Shown here piece by piece: positions 18,280-27,674 of a stretch of DNA of 64,000 bases. The position numbers were made by a program, and so were the translations under genes. A model generated the notes under the pieces. The model ran no database searches. It was given only the letters and a program-made list of their open reading frames with translations, and had not been told where the DNA came from. Source of the DNA: Candidatus Rifleibacteriota bacterium (lineage in GTDB: Bacteria; Muiribacteriota; Ozemobacteria; Ozemobacterales; Ozemobacteraceae). Position 1 is the first letter of the stretch. The number at the start of each line of letters is the position of its first letter. The stretch is from NCBI GenBank assembly GCA_015233155.1, contig JADFYG010000001.1:186001-250000 (forward strand), written 5' to 3'.

Positions 18280-19473
18280 ATGACAAACGAATTGAGACCA
18301 GGGATCCATTGGGTTGGCGCAGTTGAATGGTCGCTTCGCCATTTTCATGGCCATGAACTTTCGATTACCCGCGGTACGAGTTACAACGCTTATTTGATCA
18401 AAGACGGCGATGCCGTAGCTCTTATCGATACAGTAAAAGCCACTCATGCCGCAGCTTTTGTGAGAGATCTCGAAAAACTTGTCTCTATTGACCAGATTAC
18501 GCATATCATCGTTTGCCATGCGGAGCCAGACCATTCAGGCGCTTTACCGGAAATTGTGAAGCGCGCCCCCAAAGCCACGGTTTACTGTGATCGCGGTGGT
18601 GCGACCACTATCAATCGCCATTACCCAGGGTTGACGTCTCCGCAGATTGTCAAAACAGGTGAAGTTTTAAAGCTGGGTAAGCGTTCACTGCGTTTCTTTG
18701 AAGCCCAGATGCTACATTGGCCGGACAGCATGTTCGCATACTGTCCGGAAGAAGAGATTTTGTTTTCGAACGATGCATTCGGACAGCATTACGCATCGTC
18801 GTCCAGATTTGCCGATGAAGTCGATCAAGCCGAATTGTGGCAGGAAGCGATGAAATATTTTGCTAACATCCTGACCCCGTATTCCGGACAGATCGTGAAA
18901 AAGGTCAACGAGTTTCTCGGCATGAAATGGCCAATCGGGATGATTTGTCCGAGCCATGGCCAGATCTGGCGTAAAGACGTGACTAAGATAGTCGAAAAAT
19001 ACGTGGAATGGTCATCAGGAAAAGCGGAGCAAAGCGTCGTGTTGTTATTTGACACTATCTGGCATGGCACCGAGAAAATGGCAATGGCTATTGTGCGAGG
19101 TCTGGATGCCGAGGGCATTCCATACAAGATCTTCAATGCAGGGGTCAGTGACTTCAATGACGTTAATACCGAAATTCTGCGATCACACGGCCTATTAATC
19201 GGCTCGCCAACGCTCAATAACAATCTCATGCCGACGATTGCCCCGTTTCTGGAAAGCATTCGTGGCCTGCGTTTTGTAAACAAGATCGGCGCGGCATTCG
19301 GAACTTATGGCTGGAGCGGTGAAGGCTGCAAGCGCATTGAAGAGATCATGACGCTTGGCGGAATCAAGATTGTTCAGCCTAATTTGCGAATCAATTACGC
19401 GCCGAGCGACGAGGAATTGACCAAATGCATTCAGTTTGGACGCGACTTCGCGGCTCATCTGAAAGAGGGCTGA
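18280..19473 (+). CDS. Flavodiiron protein (FprA/ROO-type O2 or NO reductase)
   Basis: Soluble A-type flavoprotein that reduces O2 to water or NO to N2O, mainly for protection in anaerobes. The N-terminal metallo-beta-lactamase-like domain has the diiron ligands CHAEPDHSGALP, the His of MLHWPDSM and the Asp of NDAFGQH. The C-terminal flavodoxin domain begins at VVLLFDTIWHGTEKMA and contains GSPTLNNN and FGTYGWSGEG. The ATG at 18280 has GAGG at a suitable distance and gives the standard N-terminus (397 residues); an upstream GTG at 18184 would add 32 atypical residues. There is no C-terminal rubredoxin domain. Confidence 0.93.
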   Translation: MTNELRPGIHWVGAVEWSLRHFHGHELSITRGTSYNAYLIKDGDAVALIDTVKATHAAAFVRDLEKLVSIDQITHIIVCHAEPDHSGALPEIVKRAPKATVYCDRGGATTINRHYPGLTSPQIVKTGEVLKLGKRSLRFFEAQMLHWPDSMFAYCPEEEILFSNDAFGQHYASSSRFADEVDQAELWQEAMKYFANILTPYSGQIVKKVNEFLGMKWPIGMICPSHGQIWRKDVTKIVEKYVEWSSGKAEQSVVLLFDTIWHGTEKMAMAIVRGLDAEGIPYKIFNAGVSDFNDVNTEILRSHGLLIGSPTLNNNLMPTIAPFLESIRGLRFVNKIGAAFGTYGWSGEGCKRIEEIMTLGGIKIVQPNLRINYAPSDEELTKCIQFGRDFAAHLKEG

Positions 19474-20015
19474 TAGAAGCAGTTCTTGCGTTCCTTTTTA
19501 TCGCGACATTTGCGCAGGCATGGCCCGGACCGGAAGCCACTGCGCTACAGGTTCCGGTTCGGTTACTTGCTGCAGCCGATGTGGAAGAGGTGACCTTCGG
19601 GAAGTTTTCTGTACGCGAGTATCTCGATGTTCACAATGACGACTTGAACAAACCTTTGCTGATCAAGACAGTGACTGCAGACTCATGGGTTGGGCGACGG
19701 CGCGATGAACAGGGGACAAACTGGCTGGATGGCGAGTCTCCGATTATTATCGGGCCGATGCAAATTCGCAGAGTTGCGGAGCGTCAGCGCATAGTCACGG
19801 GACGAGCCAGACGAAACTGGTGGGTGCGCTGGCTGAGATTTCAGGTCACGACAGACCGCGGAGTTTTCATTTCGAATTTTATCGATTCGCCTCTTCGCCC
19901 GCCAGGAAATATAGAATCAGCCATGACAGCGCCGGGCATTGATTCCATGACTGCTCCCGGATTGAAACCTCAAAAACCGGGCGAATCGCAAAAGCTTTCA
20001 GCCGGTTCCCCATGA
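19425..20015 (+). CDS. Secreted protein of unknown function, coupled to the flavodiiron gene
   Basis: The frame overlaps the flavodiiron gene by 49 bp. The ATG at 19425 has GAGG about 10 bases upstream inside that gene, consistent with translational coupling. An N-terminal hydrophobic segment (LIEAVLAFLFIATFAQA) ends at a plausible signal-peptidase site. The mature part (about 160 residues) has a beta-rich region (GKFSVREYLDVHNDD, ESPIIIGPMQIRRVAE) and a Pro/Gly-rich tail. The 'VREYLDVHNDDLNKPLLI' stretch resembles the DUF1573-type theme of a secreted Ig-like domain, but I would not assign that family. Function unknown. Confidence 0.55.
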   Translation: MHSVWTRLRGSSERGLIEAVLAFLFIATFAQAWPGPEATALQVPVRLLAAADVEEVTFGKFSVREYLDVHNDDLNKPLLIKTVTADSWVGRRRDEQGTNWLDGESPIIIGPMQIRRVAERQRIVTGRARRNWWVRWLRFQVTTDRGVFISNFIDSPLRPPGNIESAMTAPGIDSMTAPGLKPQKPGESQKLSAGSP

Positions 20016-20092
20016 GGAAGCGATATCAAAGGGCATCTGGTTCACTATCCATGCTGCTCACGAAATCTCCGGTTTAGTGTATACTTTGAGGC

Positions 20093-20911
20093 ATGATTGA
20101 CGTTCATTGCCATACGCGCTTTTCAATCGATTCACAGACCGAGCCGTGCGCACTTATCGAGGCGGCTCGTGCTGTGAATTTAACTCGGATTGCAATTACC
20201 GATCACGCTGATTTTGCCCCCGGGGATTCCAGTTTTGATCCCGATTCATATTTGCGTGAACTGGCCATTCTTCGCGGAGATCATAACGGCATACGAGTTG
20301 CAGTTGGCGTTGAACTCGGAATACAGGTAGGGCATGCGGCAAGCGCCGCCGCGTTTCTTGGAAAACGCCCGTTCGACATGGTCATCGCCTCAATGCATCG
20401 GGTACGTGCCCATGATATCGGAGTCCCGGGCTGGGGATGTGATATTACGGCAGAAGAAGCCTGGACAGCGTATTTTCAGGATGCTCTCGATTCAGCTCGT
20501 GTGTGTGATAACTTCGATGTTTTCGGCCACCTGGATATACCCAGACGTTACGGAATCACACGAGGAACACGTGCTGAAGGTGATTCTCTTGTCTACCTCG
20601 ACGCCCTTCTGGCATGGCTTATCTCTGAAGACAAGACGCTTGAACTGAACACTTCCGGATTTCGATACGGACTGGACTCATTTCATCCCCAGAAATGGAT
20701 AATGGAGCGGTATTTCCAACTAGGCGGCAGGCGCGTTACAGTCGGCTCCGATGCTCACGTTCTTGGTGACGTGGGATCTCGTATTCCGGATGCGCTTGCC
20801 TTGCTTCGTGAAATCGGTTTTACTCACGTAAGAACCTTTTTCAATCGATCAGGTGAAGATATTCCGATTCCTGGTGAATTTTCCGATGAGCAGCGTTGGG
20901 TTTGTTCATGA
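20093..20911 (+). CDS. PHP-domain phosphoesterase (histidinol-phosphatase HisK-like)
   Basis: Polymerase-and-histidinol-phosphatase family hydrolase with a trinuclear metal site. Motifs: DVHCHTRFSIDS at the N-terminus, ITDHADF, GVELGI, MVIASMHR, VFGHLDIPRRYG, LELNTSGFR and VGSDAHV near the C-terminus. Overall order and length (272 residues) fit HisK-type histidinol phosphatases, but no his operon is nearby, so the substrate is open. The 3' end overlaps nagA by the ATGA arrangement, suggesting co-expression with amino-sugar metabolism. Confidence 0.85.
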   Translation: MIDVHCHTRFSIDSQTEPCALIEAARAVNLTRIAITDHADFAPGDSSFDPDSYLRELAILRGDHNGIRVAVGVELGIQVGHAASAAAFLGKRPFDMVIASMHRVRAHDIGVPGWGCDITAEEAWTAYFQDALDSARVCDNFDVFGHLDIPRRYGITRGTRAEGDSLVYLDALLAWLISEDKTLELNTSGFRYGLDSFHPQKWIMERYFQLGGRRVTVGSDAHVLGDVGSRIPDALALLREIGFTHVRTFFNRSGEDIPIPGEFSDEQRWVCS

Positions 20912-22017
20912 TGAAACCTTCGATTCTGTCGTCAAAATTTCCCCCGGATTTTTTGAGTTCGAACTCATACCGGGATTTATCTCTCCCAAAACATGATGAA
21001 GCGTTGGTATATCACGGATATCGATTATCCGGTCTGATCGATATGCACTTGCATGGGGCTTTCGGCTGGGATTTCTCGTTCGGTAACCCCGATCGCATAG
21101 ATGCTATGCTCGACGGACTTCTGGAAACCGGGTTGTCCGGCGTAGTGGCTACGATTATTACCTGCTCAGAGGAACAGCGTATGCGTGCGCTGGCTGACAT
21201 TCGTGCAGCATCGTCCCGTCGAAACCGGCCGCCGCGTATCCTGGGTATTTCCCTGGAAGGCCCGTTTCTCGCGCCGGCTCGACGCGGATCCCACCCTGAA
21301 TCGGAGTTGATGCTTCCTGATCCTGTAGCCCTGGAAAGATGGCAGAATGCGTCTGGCGGCATGATTCGCCTTGTAACGGTGGCTCCTGAGCTGCCTGGCG
21401 CCGAAGCTCTCACCAGATTTGCGCGTAATCTCGATATACGGGTTGCGATCGGCCACACGGACGCTGACCATAAAACAACGCGGACGGCCTTAGCAGCGGG
21501 AGCAGATCATGTCACACACATGTACAATGCCATGCGTCCGTTTTCCCACCGTGATCCAACAGCTGTCTCCGCAGTCCTGGGAAATCGCAGCACAACTGTC
21601 GAGCTGATCGGTGATGGCATTCATGTAGTTCCTGAGATTGTTGCATTAACTCACAGTATTGTTGGTCCCGAGCGGATAGCATTTATATCGGATGGAGTTT
21701 GCCCGATGGGTTTGCCCGACGGTGTGCACGTGGCATATGGACAGCACCTGGAACTGTATAAAGGGCGATGCACCATCAAGGGTGGACATCTGTTCGGAGG
21801 CGGAAAATGTTTGTTGGAAGCTTTTGCAGGTCTCCATCGCGATGCGGGAATTCCACTCGATGCGATCGCGGCGTCTACATCGTCAGTCCCGGCAAGGATC
21901 ATTGGAGTAAGGCTCCCCAACGCCGACATCATTGTCGATGAGGCATTTAACTGGCTTGCAACGCGTATCGATGACTTGTGGTACTGGCGTGATCGTAATG
22001 GAACAGACGGCGAATGA
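20908..22017 (+). CDS. nagA: N-acetylglucosamine-6-phosphate deacetylase
   Basis: NagA removes the acetyl group from GlcNAc-6-P in amino-sugar catabolism and cell-wall recycling. Amidohydrolase features: DMHLHGAFGWDF, ISLEGPFLAP (the conserved metal-binding Glu), AIGHTDADH, VTHMYNAMRP, LIGDGIHV and FISDGVCPMG (the catalytic Asp). The ATG at 20908 overlaps the PHP gene stop (ATGA). The protein is 369 residues, slightly short at the N-terminal beta-sandwich. The 3' end again overlaps the next gene by ATGA. It may recycle wall sugars together with the Mur ligase and lytic proteins encoded earlier. Confidence 0.92.
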   Translation: MMKPSILSSKFPPDFLSSNSYRDLSLPKHDEALVYHGYRLSGLIDMHLHGAFGWDFSFGNPDRIDAMLDGLLETGLSGVVATIITCSEEQRMRALADIRAASSRRNRPPRILGISLEGPFLAPARRGSHPESELMLPDPVALERWQNASGGMIRLVTVAPELPGAEALTRFARNLDIRVAIGHTDADHKTTRTALAAGADHVTHMYNAMRPFSHRDPTAVSAVLGNRSTTVELIGDGIHVVPEIVALTHSIVGPERIAFISDGVCPMGLPDGVHVAYGQHLELYKGRCTIKGGHLFGGGKCLLEAFAGLHRDAGIPLDAIAASTSSVPARIIGVRLPNADIIVDEAFNWLATRIDDLWYWRDRNGTDGE

Positions 22018-22907
22018 AAGATTTACCGCTGCCCGAAGCGGCCGCTACGCCTGGATGGGGCAAAAGCCGAAGGCGGTTTGTTTGCAGGGTGGGGAAGTTG
22101 GAGCGGGCTCTGCTTTTGATGCTCATGATCGCAGCAACAGCCATTGCGGAGGGACAGGCCGGGAATGTGGGACGACCTTTCGGAGAACGTTTCCATGAAT
22201 GGGCAAGCGAAACGGCGGATGCCGTGAAATCCACTCCCGCTGAAACTGGTTATGACAATCGCACATGTGAAACATGTGGACGGCCAACTCTTTTCGGAAC
22301 AAAAAAATGTTTTTCCTGCCGAAGCAGGGAAGCACCTGCAGTTTTCAAGCAGGCAGTGGATGATGCACTAAATTCATCGCGCAATATGCTTGAAGCGTTG
22401 CACGATCCAAGGCTGACAAAAAATATTATTGAGCGGCTGTTGGCGGCAAAACGACAATTACAAGACCAGAGCCGGAAAGATGCTGATTATGAGAAAGCAA
22501 GGCAGAGGCGCGCTCTCGAAGACCTTGCCCATGTGGCAATCGGGTCAGACGGCCGCACTCTTAATGATGCAGCCAGAGATGCGATCAGTAAATATCTCCC
22601 TGCTCTTGAGGGCTCTGATTACTCGCAGGATCCAGCTCGCACTTTATCTTATTTTCTGGTTCTTGACGGCAAGGGTTTTATCGAAAATGTTCGTTGTGTG
22701 CGCGTCTCCGATGGGAGTTATCTGACGTTGCTGGAAGCATATGGACGATTTTCCGGGACCGATCCACACAAAGCTGAAAATCTGCTGGAGCTGATCGACG
22801 ATATTCGCAAAATCGGAAATCCCGGTGAGGAATGTGGAAACGAGAGGTTGCCGGATATGCTCGACGCAGTCGCTCGGGGGCTCAGTCTGTTGCAAAATGA
22901 GCCGTAA
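22014..22907 (+). CDS. Putative exported zinc-ribbon protein of unknown function
   Basis: The start overlaps nagA by ATGA. An N-terminal basic stretch is followed by a hydrophobic segment (RALLLMLMIAATAIAEGQA) that looks like a signal peptide or anchor. Residues about 83-103 form a CxxC...CxxC zinc ribbon (TCETCGRPTLFG then CFSCRSRE). The remaining 190 residues are mostly helical, with charged heptad-like stretches and a YFLVLDGKGFIENVRCVRV beta segment. No known family comes to mind. A zinc ribbon after an export signal is uncommon; an uncleaved anchor with the ribbon in the cytosol is an alternative. Confidence 0.6.
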   Translation: MKDLPLPEAAATPGWGKSRRRFVCRVGKLERALLLMLMIAATAIAEGQAGNVGRPFGERFHEWASETADAVKSTPAETGYDNRTCETCGRPTLFGTKKCFSCRSREAPAVFKQAVDDALNSSRNMLEALHDPRLTKNIIERLLAAKRQLQDQSRKDADYEKARQRRALEDLAHVAIGSDGRTLNDAARDAISKYLPALEGSDYSQDPARTLSYFLVLDGKGFIENVRCVRVSDGSYLTLLEAYGRFSGTDPHKAENLLELIDDIRKIGNPGEECGNERLPDMLDAVARGLSLLQNEP

Positions 22908-22963
22908 AAGCCTATATTTTGTTGTCTTTACAATAACCAATCAAGCATTTAAGGAGTGATTGC

Positions 22964-24307
22964 ATGAACTCTTCCGGTATCAGTAAAATCGTCAAGAGAA
23001 ACGGTCAGGTGGTGAGTTTTGACAAGGAAAAGATCGTCAGCGCGATCTTCAATGCCGCCCGTGAAGTAGGTGGAAAAGATCGTCGCATAGCTGAAATACT
23101 TGCCGACAAGGTAATGCACCAGTTAGAGATCTCGAAGGTGCCGCCCATGTTGCCGAGCGTCGAAGAAGTCCAGGACATTATCGAGAAAGAGTTGATAGAG
23201 GAGGGACACGCGAAGACGGCGAAGGCTTTCATTCTTTTTCGATATGAACATGCGAAGCTTCGAAAAGGGCGTGAACAGCTTCTGGCCACCTCCGGAAATA
23301 TCCCGTACAAGAAAATCTGGCAGAATCTCAGCTGGAGTCTCGACCACAATTGTTACAGCATCAGTAAAATCAATGAGCGTATCGAGAACGGATCTTATCC
23401 TCAACTGGTACTGGAAGCCACGGAAAAGTATGATGCCGATATCGCCGCTGCCGTTGAAAAAGTGATTGCCCGCAAGGATCATGTTCGCATCATAATCATT
23501 GCGGGACCATCCTCGTCAGGTAAAACCACGACGACGATCAAGCTCAGCGAGCACCTCCAGAAACAAGGCTACGAGCTGATTGCCATGAATCTGGATAATT
23601 ATTTCTTCGATTTGTCGCACCATCCGCGCGACGAGTTTGGCGATTATGACTTCGAAACTCCGCAGGCACTTGATCTGAAGCTTATCAATCAACATCTGTC
23701 AGAGCTTCTCGCGGGCAAGACCATCCAAATGCCACGATACAATTTCAAGACCGGAAAACGCGAAGCCGAGACCGATTCGCTGAAACTCGAAAAAAATCAG
23801 CTTTTGCTGCTGGACAGCCTGCACGGCTTATACGGGCCGATGACAGATAGCGTCCCAGCTGAAAATAAGTTCAAGCTTTATATCGAAACATTATGCCAGA
23901 TAAAGAATCAGGACGGGGAATTCCTGCGCTGGACGGACGTCCGGCTTCTGAGACGCATGGTGCGTGACTCATGGCATCGCTCATATAATCCGAAGCAGAC
24001 GCTGGAGCATTGGCACTATGTGCGGCGCAGCGAGATCCAACACATTATTCCCTTCCTGGGGACGGTTGATCATCTTATTGATGGTTCGCTGGCATATGAA
24101 TTACCGATATATAAGACGCATCTGTTCAAGTATTTTCCGGAATTCGTTGAAACATACCGTGATGATCCGAAACGACAGGATGCTTATATCCGCGCCCGGC
24201 GCGTTCACGACTTCCTAGCCGCATTTCACAACTGGGATGACGAATCCGTCATTCCTAAAAATGTGCTGATACGTGAATACATCGGAGGCAGTATATACAA
24301 ATACTGA
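22964..24307 (+). CDS. Nucleoside (uridine-type) kinase with N-terminal ATP-cone
   Basis: Residues about 5-95 match an ATP-cone (IVKRNGQVVSFDKEKIVSAI, then VQDIIEKELIEEG and AFILFRYEH), the nucleotide-sensing module of ribonucleotide reductases and NrdR. A linker follows, then a P-loop kinase of the uridine kinase/phosphoribulokinase family: Walker A GPSSSGKTTTTIKL (near 185), the MNLDNYFFD substrate region, and MPRYNFKTGKR. AAGGAG precedes the ATG at good spacing. The likely reaction is phosphorylation of a nucleoside to its monophosphate, perhaps gated by ATP/dATP through the cone; that regulation is inferred. Confidence 0.85.
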   Translation: MNSSGISKIVKRNGQVVSFDKEKIVSAIFNAAREVGGKDRRIAEILADKVMHQLEISKVPPMLPSVEEVQDIIEKELIEEGHAKTAKAFILFRYEHAKLRKGREQLLATSGNIPYKKIWQNLSWSLDHNCYSISKINERIENGSYPQLVLEATEKYDADIAAAVEKVIARKDHVRIIIIAGPSSSGKTTTTIKLSEHLQKQGYELIAMNLDNYFFDLSHHPRDEFGDYDFETPQALDLKLINQHLSELLAGKTIQMPRYNFKTGKREAETDSLKLEKNQLLLLDSLHGLYGPMTDSVPAENKFKLYIETLCQIKNQDGEFLRWTDVRLLRRMVRDSWHRSYNPKQTLEHWHYVRRSEIQHIIPFLGTVDHLIDGSLAYELPIYKTHLFKYFPEFVETYRDDPKRQDAYIRARRVHDFLAAFHNWDDESVIPKNVLIREYIGGSIYKY

Positions 24308-24372
24308 CACTGCAAGGCCATTACAGTACACCGACGCATAACCTATAGAGCGTCGGTGTACTGTATGCAGTG
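24308..24372. terminator. Bidirectional hairpin terminator
   Basis: Inner arms at 24323-24337 and 24350-24364 are exact 15-bp complements around a 12-nt loop. Outer arms CACTGCA (24308-24314) and TGCAGTG (24366-24372) extend the structure. It begins immediately after the kinase stop codon (TGA at 24305-24307) and overlaps the last codons of the convergent YjbQ-family gene. Confidence 0.7.
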
Positions 24373-24768
24373 CTCGTGGATGCTTATTAGAAGTGTCCTG
24401 GTTCTTGGACCGTCGAATTCACACAGATATATTCCCTGCCATGTGCCGAGTACCAGATCCCCGTTTGCGACAATAAAGGCGTGGCTGGTTCCGATCAGAC
24501 TGGACTTGAGATGCGCGTGACTGTTCCCTTCGCCATGCCTGTCCCGTTCATCATGAGTGGGAACAATTGTTTCGAGACGACGCAGCAGATCGCCTACAAC
24601 GTCAGGGTCGGCATTTTCATTTATCGTAAGCGCAGCCGTCGTATGCGGCACCGATACCATTATATGAGCTTCATTCACGCCGGCTTTGCGAATAGCGGCA
24701 CGAATTAGGCTGGTCACATCTACGAATGCCTGCGCTGATGGAGTGCGAACGGTCTCCTGGATAAGCAT
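24343..24768 (-). CDS. YjbQ/UPF0047-family protein
   Basis: A 141-residue single-domain protein of the UPF0047/YjbQ family, some members of which have thiamine-phosphate-synthase-like side activity; the physiological role is unclear. Family motifs: VSVPHTTAALTINENADPDV, HGEGNSHAHLKSSLIG, and LGTWQGIYLCEFDGPR with a closing ISIHEH. The start at 24768 places the family N-terminus (MLIQETVRT) correctly; a longer frame to 24924 runs into the upstream gene. It starts 11 bp after the GH13 gene stops, so the two are probably co-transcribed. Confidence 0.9.
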   Translation of the reverse strand: MLIQETVRTPSAQAFVDVTSLIRAAIRKAGVNEAHIMVSVPHTTAALTINENADPDVVGDLLRRLETIVPTHDERDRHGEGNSHAHLKSSLIGTSHAFIVANGDLVLGTWQGIYLCEFDGPRTRTLLISIHEHCIQYTDAL

Positions 24769-24779
24769 ATTATTACAGA

Positions 24780-26231
24780 CTACGCAGGTATGAACAAAAT
24801 GAGGAGTTGTCCCGGAGCAAGAGATATTTTTTCCGGAAGAATCTTTCCTCGCCCCATGCGTGTCCCCGTGGTTGAAAGCTGTGCCACGTCCCCTGCCTCG
24901 CGGAAGCGCTTGGGAACATTGCAATCATGAGCGTTTTCGAGATCGACATTTCCGGCGATAAGCAGGAGACGCTTGCCGACACGCTTGACATATCCTTTGA
25001 CGTCGGCGGCTGTGCTTTCCCAGCGACCAAATGGCATGATGACCCCTTCCTGACAGAAAAGTCGATCACTTCGACGCGCTCGCAAAAGATCGGCAACGAA
25101 AGAGGGAAAATCAGTGTCGATACCACGTGCAAAATGACTGGGTCCCGAACGTAGCACATCTACACGCTCAATGAGTAATCGTTCGACTCCGGCGCCTGTC
25201 ATCAGATCCGTGGAGAGAAAAGCTGCAAAAGTGAACTCTATTTTCATCAGGCGCAGCACGCCCTCGCGCTCGGCCTCCGAAAGCCCGTATGGGCCCTGCA
25301 CTCCATCATATTCGACGAGTTTTCTGTGTATACCCTTGTCGTTCAATCCAGTCAGCTCGTTTGCACGCAGACGCGCCAGAGCACGCATAGCCGGCATGAG
25401 GACATCATGGTTGCCGAATATTGTACAAGCTGGTTTTCCGGCACTTCGCTTGAAAAACCGATAAGTATCTACCGGTACTCCAGGACCGCCGGAGTGCCAG
25501 TAAAAGTTATTGAAATATCGATCCGCGCCTGCATTGAGACCGGATTCAGCCAGCTCAATCAATGGCGCCATTCCAAGGTTTTCAGCCAGGAACCAGACGT
25601 TCGGGGCTTTCGCTTTCGTTTCCCGAACCAGATTCGCGAGAGCGTCGCGGTCTAATCCCCATGCAGCGTCGATGCGGATGGCGTTCACATGATATGATTC
25701 CACATGCGGGTAAATGACCTTTTCGAGCCAGTAACGCTGAAGATCGGGATTCGAGTTGTCGAGGACGTAGGCTCCCCAGTTGATATGTATGCGTTTTCCG
25801 TCAGCATCGACATCATCCGCCCCCGCCTCGATTCCGTTCGTCGATGAATTTTTGTACCATGAACGCTCAAGATGCTCTGCCTGCCAGTCGGCGTGGTTGA
25901 AAGGAATGTCTATCATGCGATCCATGCCGAGTTCTTTAACATAGAGCATGAAATCCGCGAAGGCATCCCAGGTGCCGAAGATAGGAGCGGGAGACTCGTA
26001 GTCCTTTACGACGTATTCCGAAAAACCCGGCAGAAAGTGGGGTAATAGCAGCAGGACATTTGCACCCATTTCACGAAGCCGCTTCACATAATCTTTCATC
26101 GCCTGAATATTGGCAAAATAGCGATGAGGAAGATCTACATAAATCTTGCCCTGTAATTCTCGGGATATGGGGACGAGCCCATGGGAGGGGGATTCGGTAA
26201 AGGGTGATGCGAATAATGATGCTGTATTCAA
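24780..26231 (-). CDS. GH13 (alpha-amylase) family glycoside hydrolase
   Basis: A TIM-barrel alpha-glucan-active enzyme. The four GH13 conserved regions are present in order: region I DIPFNHAD, region II NAIRIDAAWG (catalytic Asp), region III FLAENLG (catalytic Glu) and region IV IFGNHD. A C-terminal beta domain (LLLIAGNVDLENA, LAPGQLLILF) follows. No signal peptide, so cytoplasmic; glycogen or maltodextrin turnover is likely. A GTG at 26249 abuts the upstream stop, but GAGAGGA inside those first codons points to the TTG at 26231 as the start. Exact specificity cannot be read from the motifs. It sits between an exported M28 peptidase gene and a YjbQ-family gene. Confidence 0.87.
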   Translation of the reverse strand: MNTASLFASPFTESPSHGLVPISRELQGKIYVDLPHRYFANIQAMKDYVKRLREMGANVLLLLPHFLPGFSEYVVKDYESPAPIFGTWDAFADFMLYVKELGMDRMIDIPFNHADWQAEHLERSWYKNSSTNGIEAGADDVDADGKRIHINWGAYVLDNSNPDLQRYWLEKVIYPHVESYHVNAIRIDAAWGLDRDALANLVRETKAKAPNVWFLAENLGMAPLIELAESGLNAGADRYFNNFYWHSGGPGVPVDTYRFFKRSAGKPACTIFGNHDVLMPAMRALARLRANELTGLNDKGIHRKLVEYDGVQGPYGLSEAEREGVLRLMKIEFTFAAFLSTDLMTGAGVERLLIERVDVLRSGPSHFARGIDTDFPSFVADLLRARRSDRLFCQEGVIMPFGRWESTAADVKGYVKRVGKRLLLIAGNVDLENAHDCNVPKRFREAGDVAQLSTTGTRMGRGKILPEKISLAPGQLLILFIPA

Positions 26232-26249
26232 TGTTATGATTCCTCTCAC

Positions 26250-27674
26250 TCAGCGTTCTTTCGCAGCGATCTTTGCGGGCAGTGGATTCATTATAAGCAG
26301 AGTGGCGAGGTTCCCGCGCACAATTTTTTGCATCATGGACGGTGCAATGTTTACCACGAGGTCATTCGTGGTGTGGTAGTAGGGGGTCATATCCGGATAT
26401 CCTTCGATCGTGCAAATGGCCGATGCACCAATGTTCCAGAAGGATGAATGATCGGAATACCAGATCTTTGAGTCATACAGTGTGTTGCTCTTGAGACCGG
26501 TATAAGCAAGTGCCGCATCTTTGAAGGCATCGATCAGCCAATTACTGCGTGTGTTTCCGATAACGGCTACTTCGTTGTCGTCCTTGTCTGCGAGCATATC
26601 CATGTTGAAAACCGCCTTGATCGTGACTCCAGCGGTTCCCGCAAGGGTTTTTGCGACGGCTTTGCTCCCGTACAAGCCGATTTCTTCGGCATTCATTTCG
26701 GCGTATAGAACTGTATATGGCAGTTTTTTTCCAGCCAGAGCTCTCGCTATCGTGAGAACGCCGATCGCACCGGTTCCATTGTCGTCTGCCCCGGGGGCAT
26801 AACTCATGTTGCCGCTGGAAACGGTGGAGTCGAAATGACCGCAAACGACGATAATGGTTTTCGGATCGACAGTGCCCTTCTGCTCCGCAAGAACATTCTG
26901 AAGATTGTTGGCTCCGGATTGAAACGTCGGTGTCGTAACTGTCAGATTTGGAATCTTGCCGTATTGCTCAACCAGCCATTTAACAGCGGTGACATTGCCG
27001 GGTTGCCCAACGGCGCGGCTCTTCAGATCCTGCAAGGTTTGTACATCTGCCTTCATTTCGTCGGCTTTCACGAACTCGAGCAGGCTTGCAATCGCCGGAT
27101 CCACTGTCCTGAATTCGCAAGGTTTTGGCATGGCTGGAACACGCGTCGGAAGCAGGCTTTCATCAATCTGGCTGAAACGTACACGTGCTGCTATCAGGCG
27201 CTCTCTGTCCTCCGGGCGAATGCGAATGATCATCGTGTGTTCATTCTGATATAACGGTTCGAAAAGAGCCTTCACTTTTTGTTCCTGGGCTGAGTTTTCA
27301 GTCCAGACGATATACCAGCTTTCCTGCTCATCATCCAATCTTTTCTTGTCGATGATTTGCGTCTCTATACCGCTTTTCTTCATGCGATCGAGGCGAACAT
27401 AATTTACATGCGCCAGATACCCTTCATCGGATGCATAAAAGTAGCTTCCGGCTGCCGCCAGAATGCGATCTTCACTGGTGCGCGACGGTGTAATTTTTGC
27501 GAAAATCAGATAACCGATCTGATCAAGTCTCTTCTCTTCACGTATATTTTTGATGAACTGGTCGAATTCGACTTTCTGTTCACCCCCGAGAGCCAAAACA
27601 GGGACCGACGTACTCAACATGGCCAGTGCGATACCCACGGGAAGAATGCGGCAAATACGGGATATCAGGTGCAT
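26250..27674 (-). CDS. Secreted M28-family aminopeptidase
   Basis: Zinc-dependent exopeptidase. A signal peptide (MHLISRICRILPVGIALAML and on) is followed by a propeptide-like region and the M28 domain from about residue 250. Metal and catalytic motifs: VCGHFDST, PGADDNGTGAIGVL, EMNAEEIGLYGS, FNMDMLAD and YYHTTNDLV. GAAGGAG precedes the ATG. The protein should act outside the cytoplasm in peptide scavenging. It ends directly against the GH13 gene. Confidence 0.92.
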   Translation of the reverse strand: MHLISRICRILPVGIALAMLSTSVPVLALGGEQKVEFDQFIKNIREEKRLDQIGYLIFAKITPSRTSEDRILAAAGSYFYASDEGYLAHVNYVRLDRMKKSGIETQIIDKKRLDDEQESWYIVWTENSAQEQKVKALFEPLYQNEHTMIIRIRPEDRERLIAARVRFSQIDESLLPTRVPAMPKPCEFRTVDPAIASLLEFVKADEMKADVQTLQDLKSRAVGQPGNVTAVKWLVEQYGKIPNLTVTTPTFQSGANNLQNVLAEQKGTVDPKTIIVVCGHFDSTVSSGNMSYAPGADDNGTGAIGVLTIARALAGKKLPYTVLYAEMNAEEIGLYGSKAVAKTLAGTAGVTIKAVFNMDMLADKDDNEVAVIGNTRSNWLIDAFKDAALAYTGLKSNTLYDSKIWYSDHSSFWNIGASAICTIEGYPDMTPYYHTTNDLVVNIAPSMMQKIVRGNLATLLIMNPLPAKIAAKER

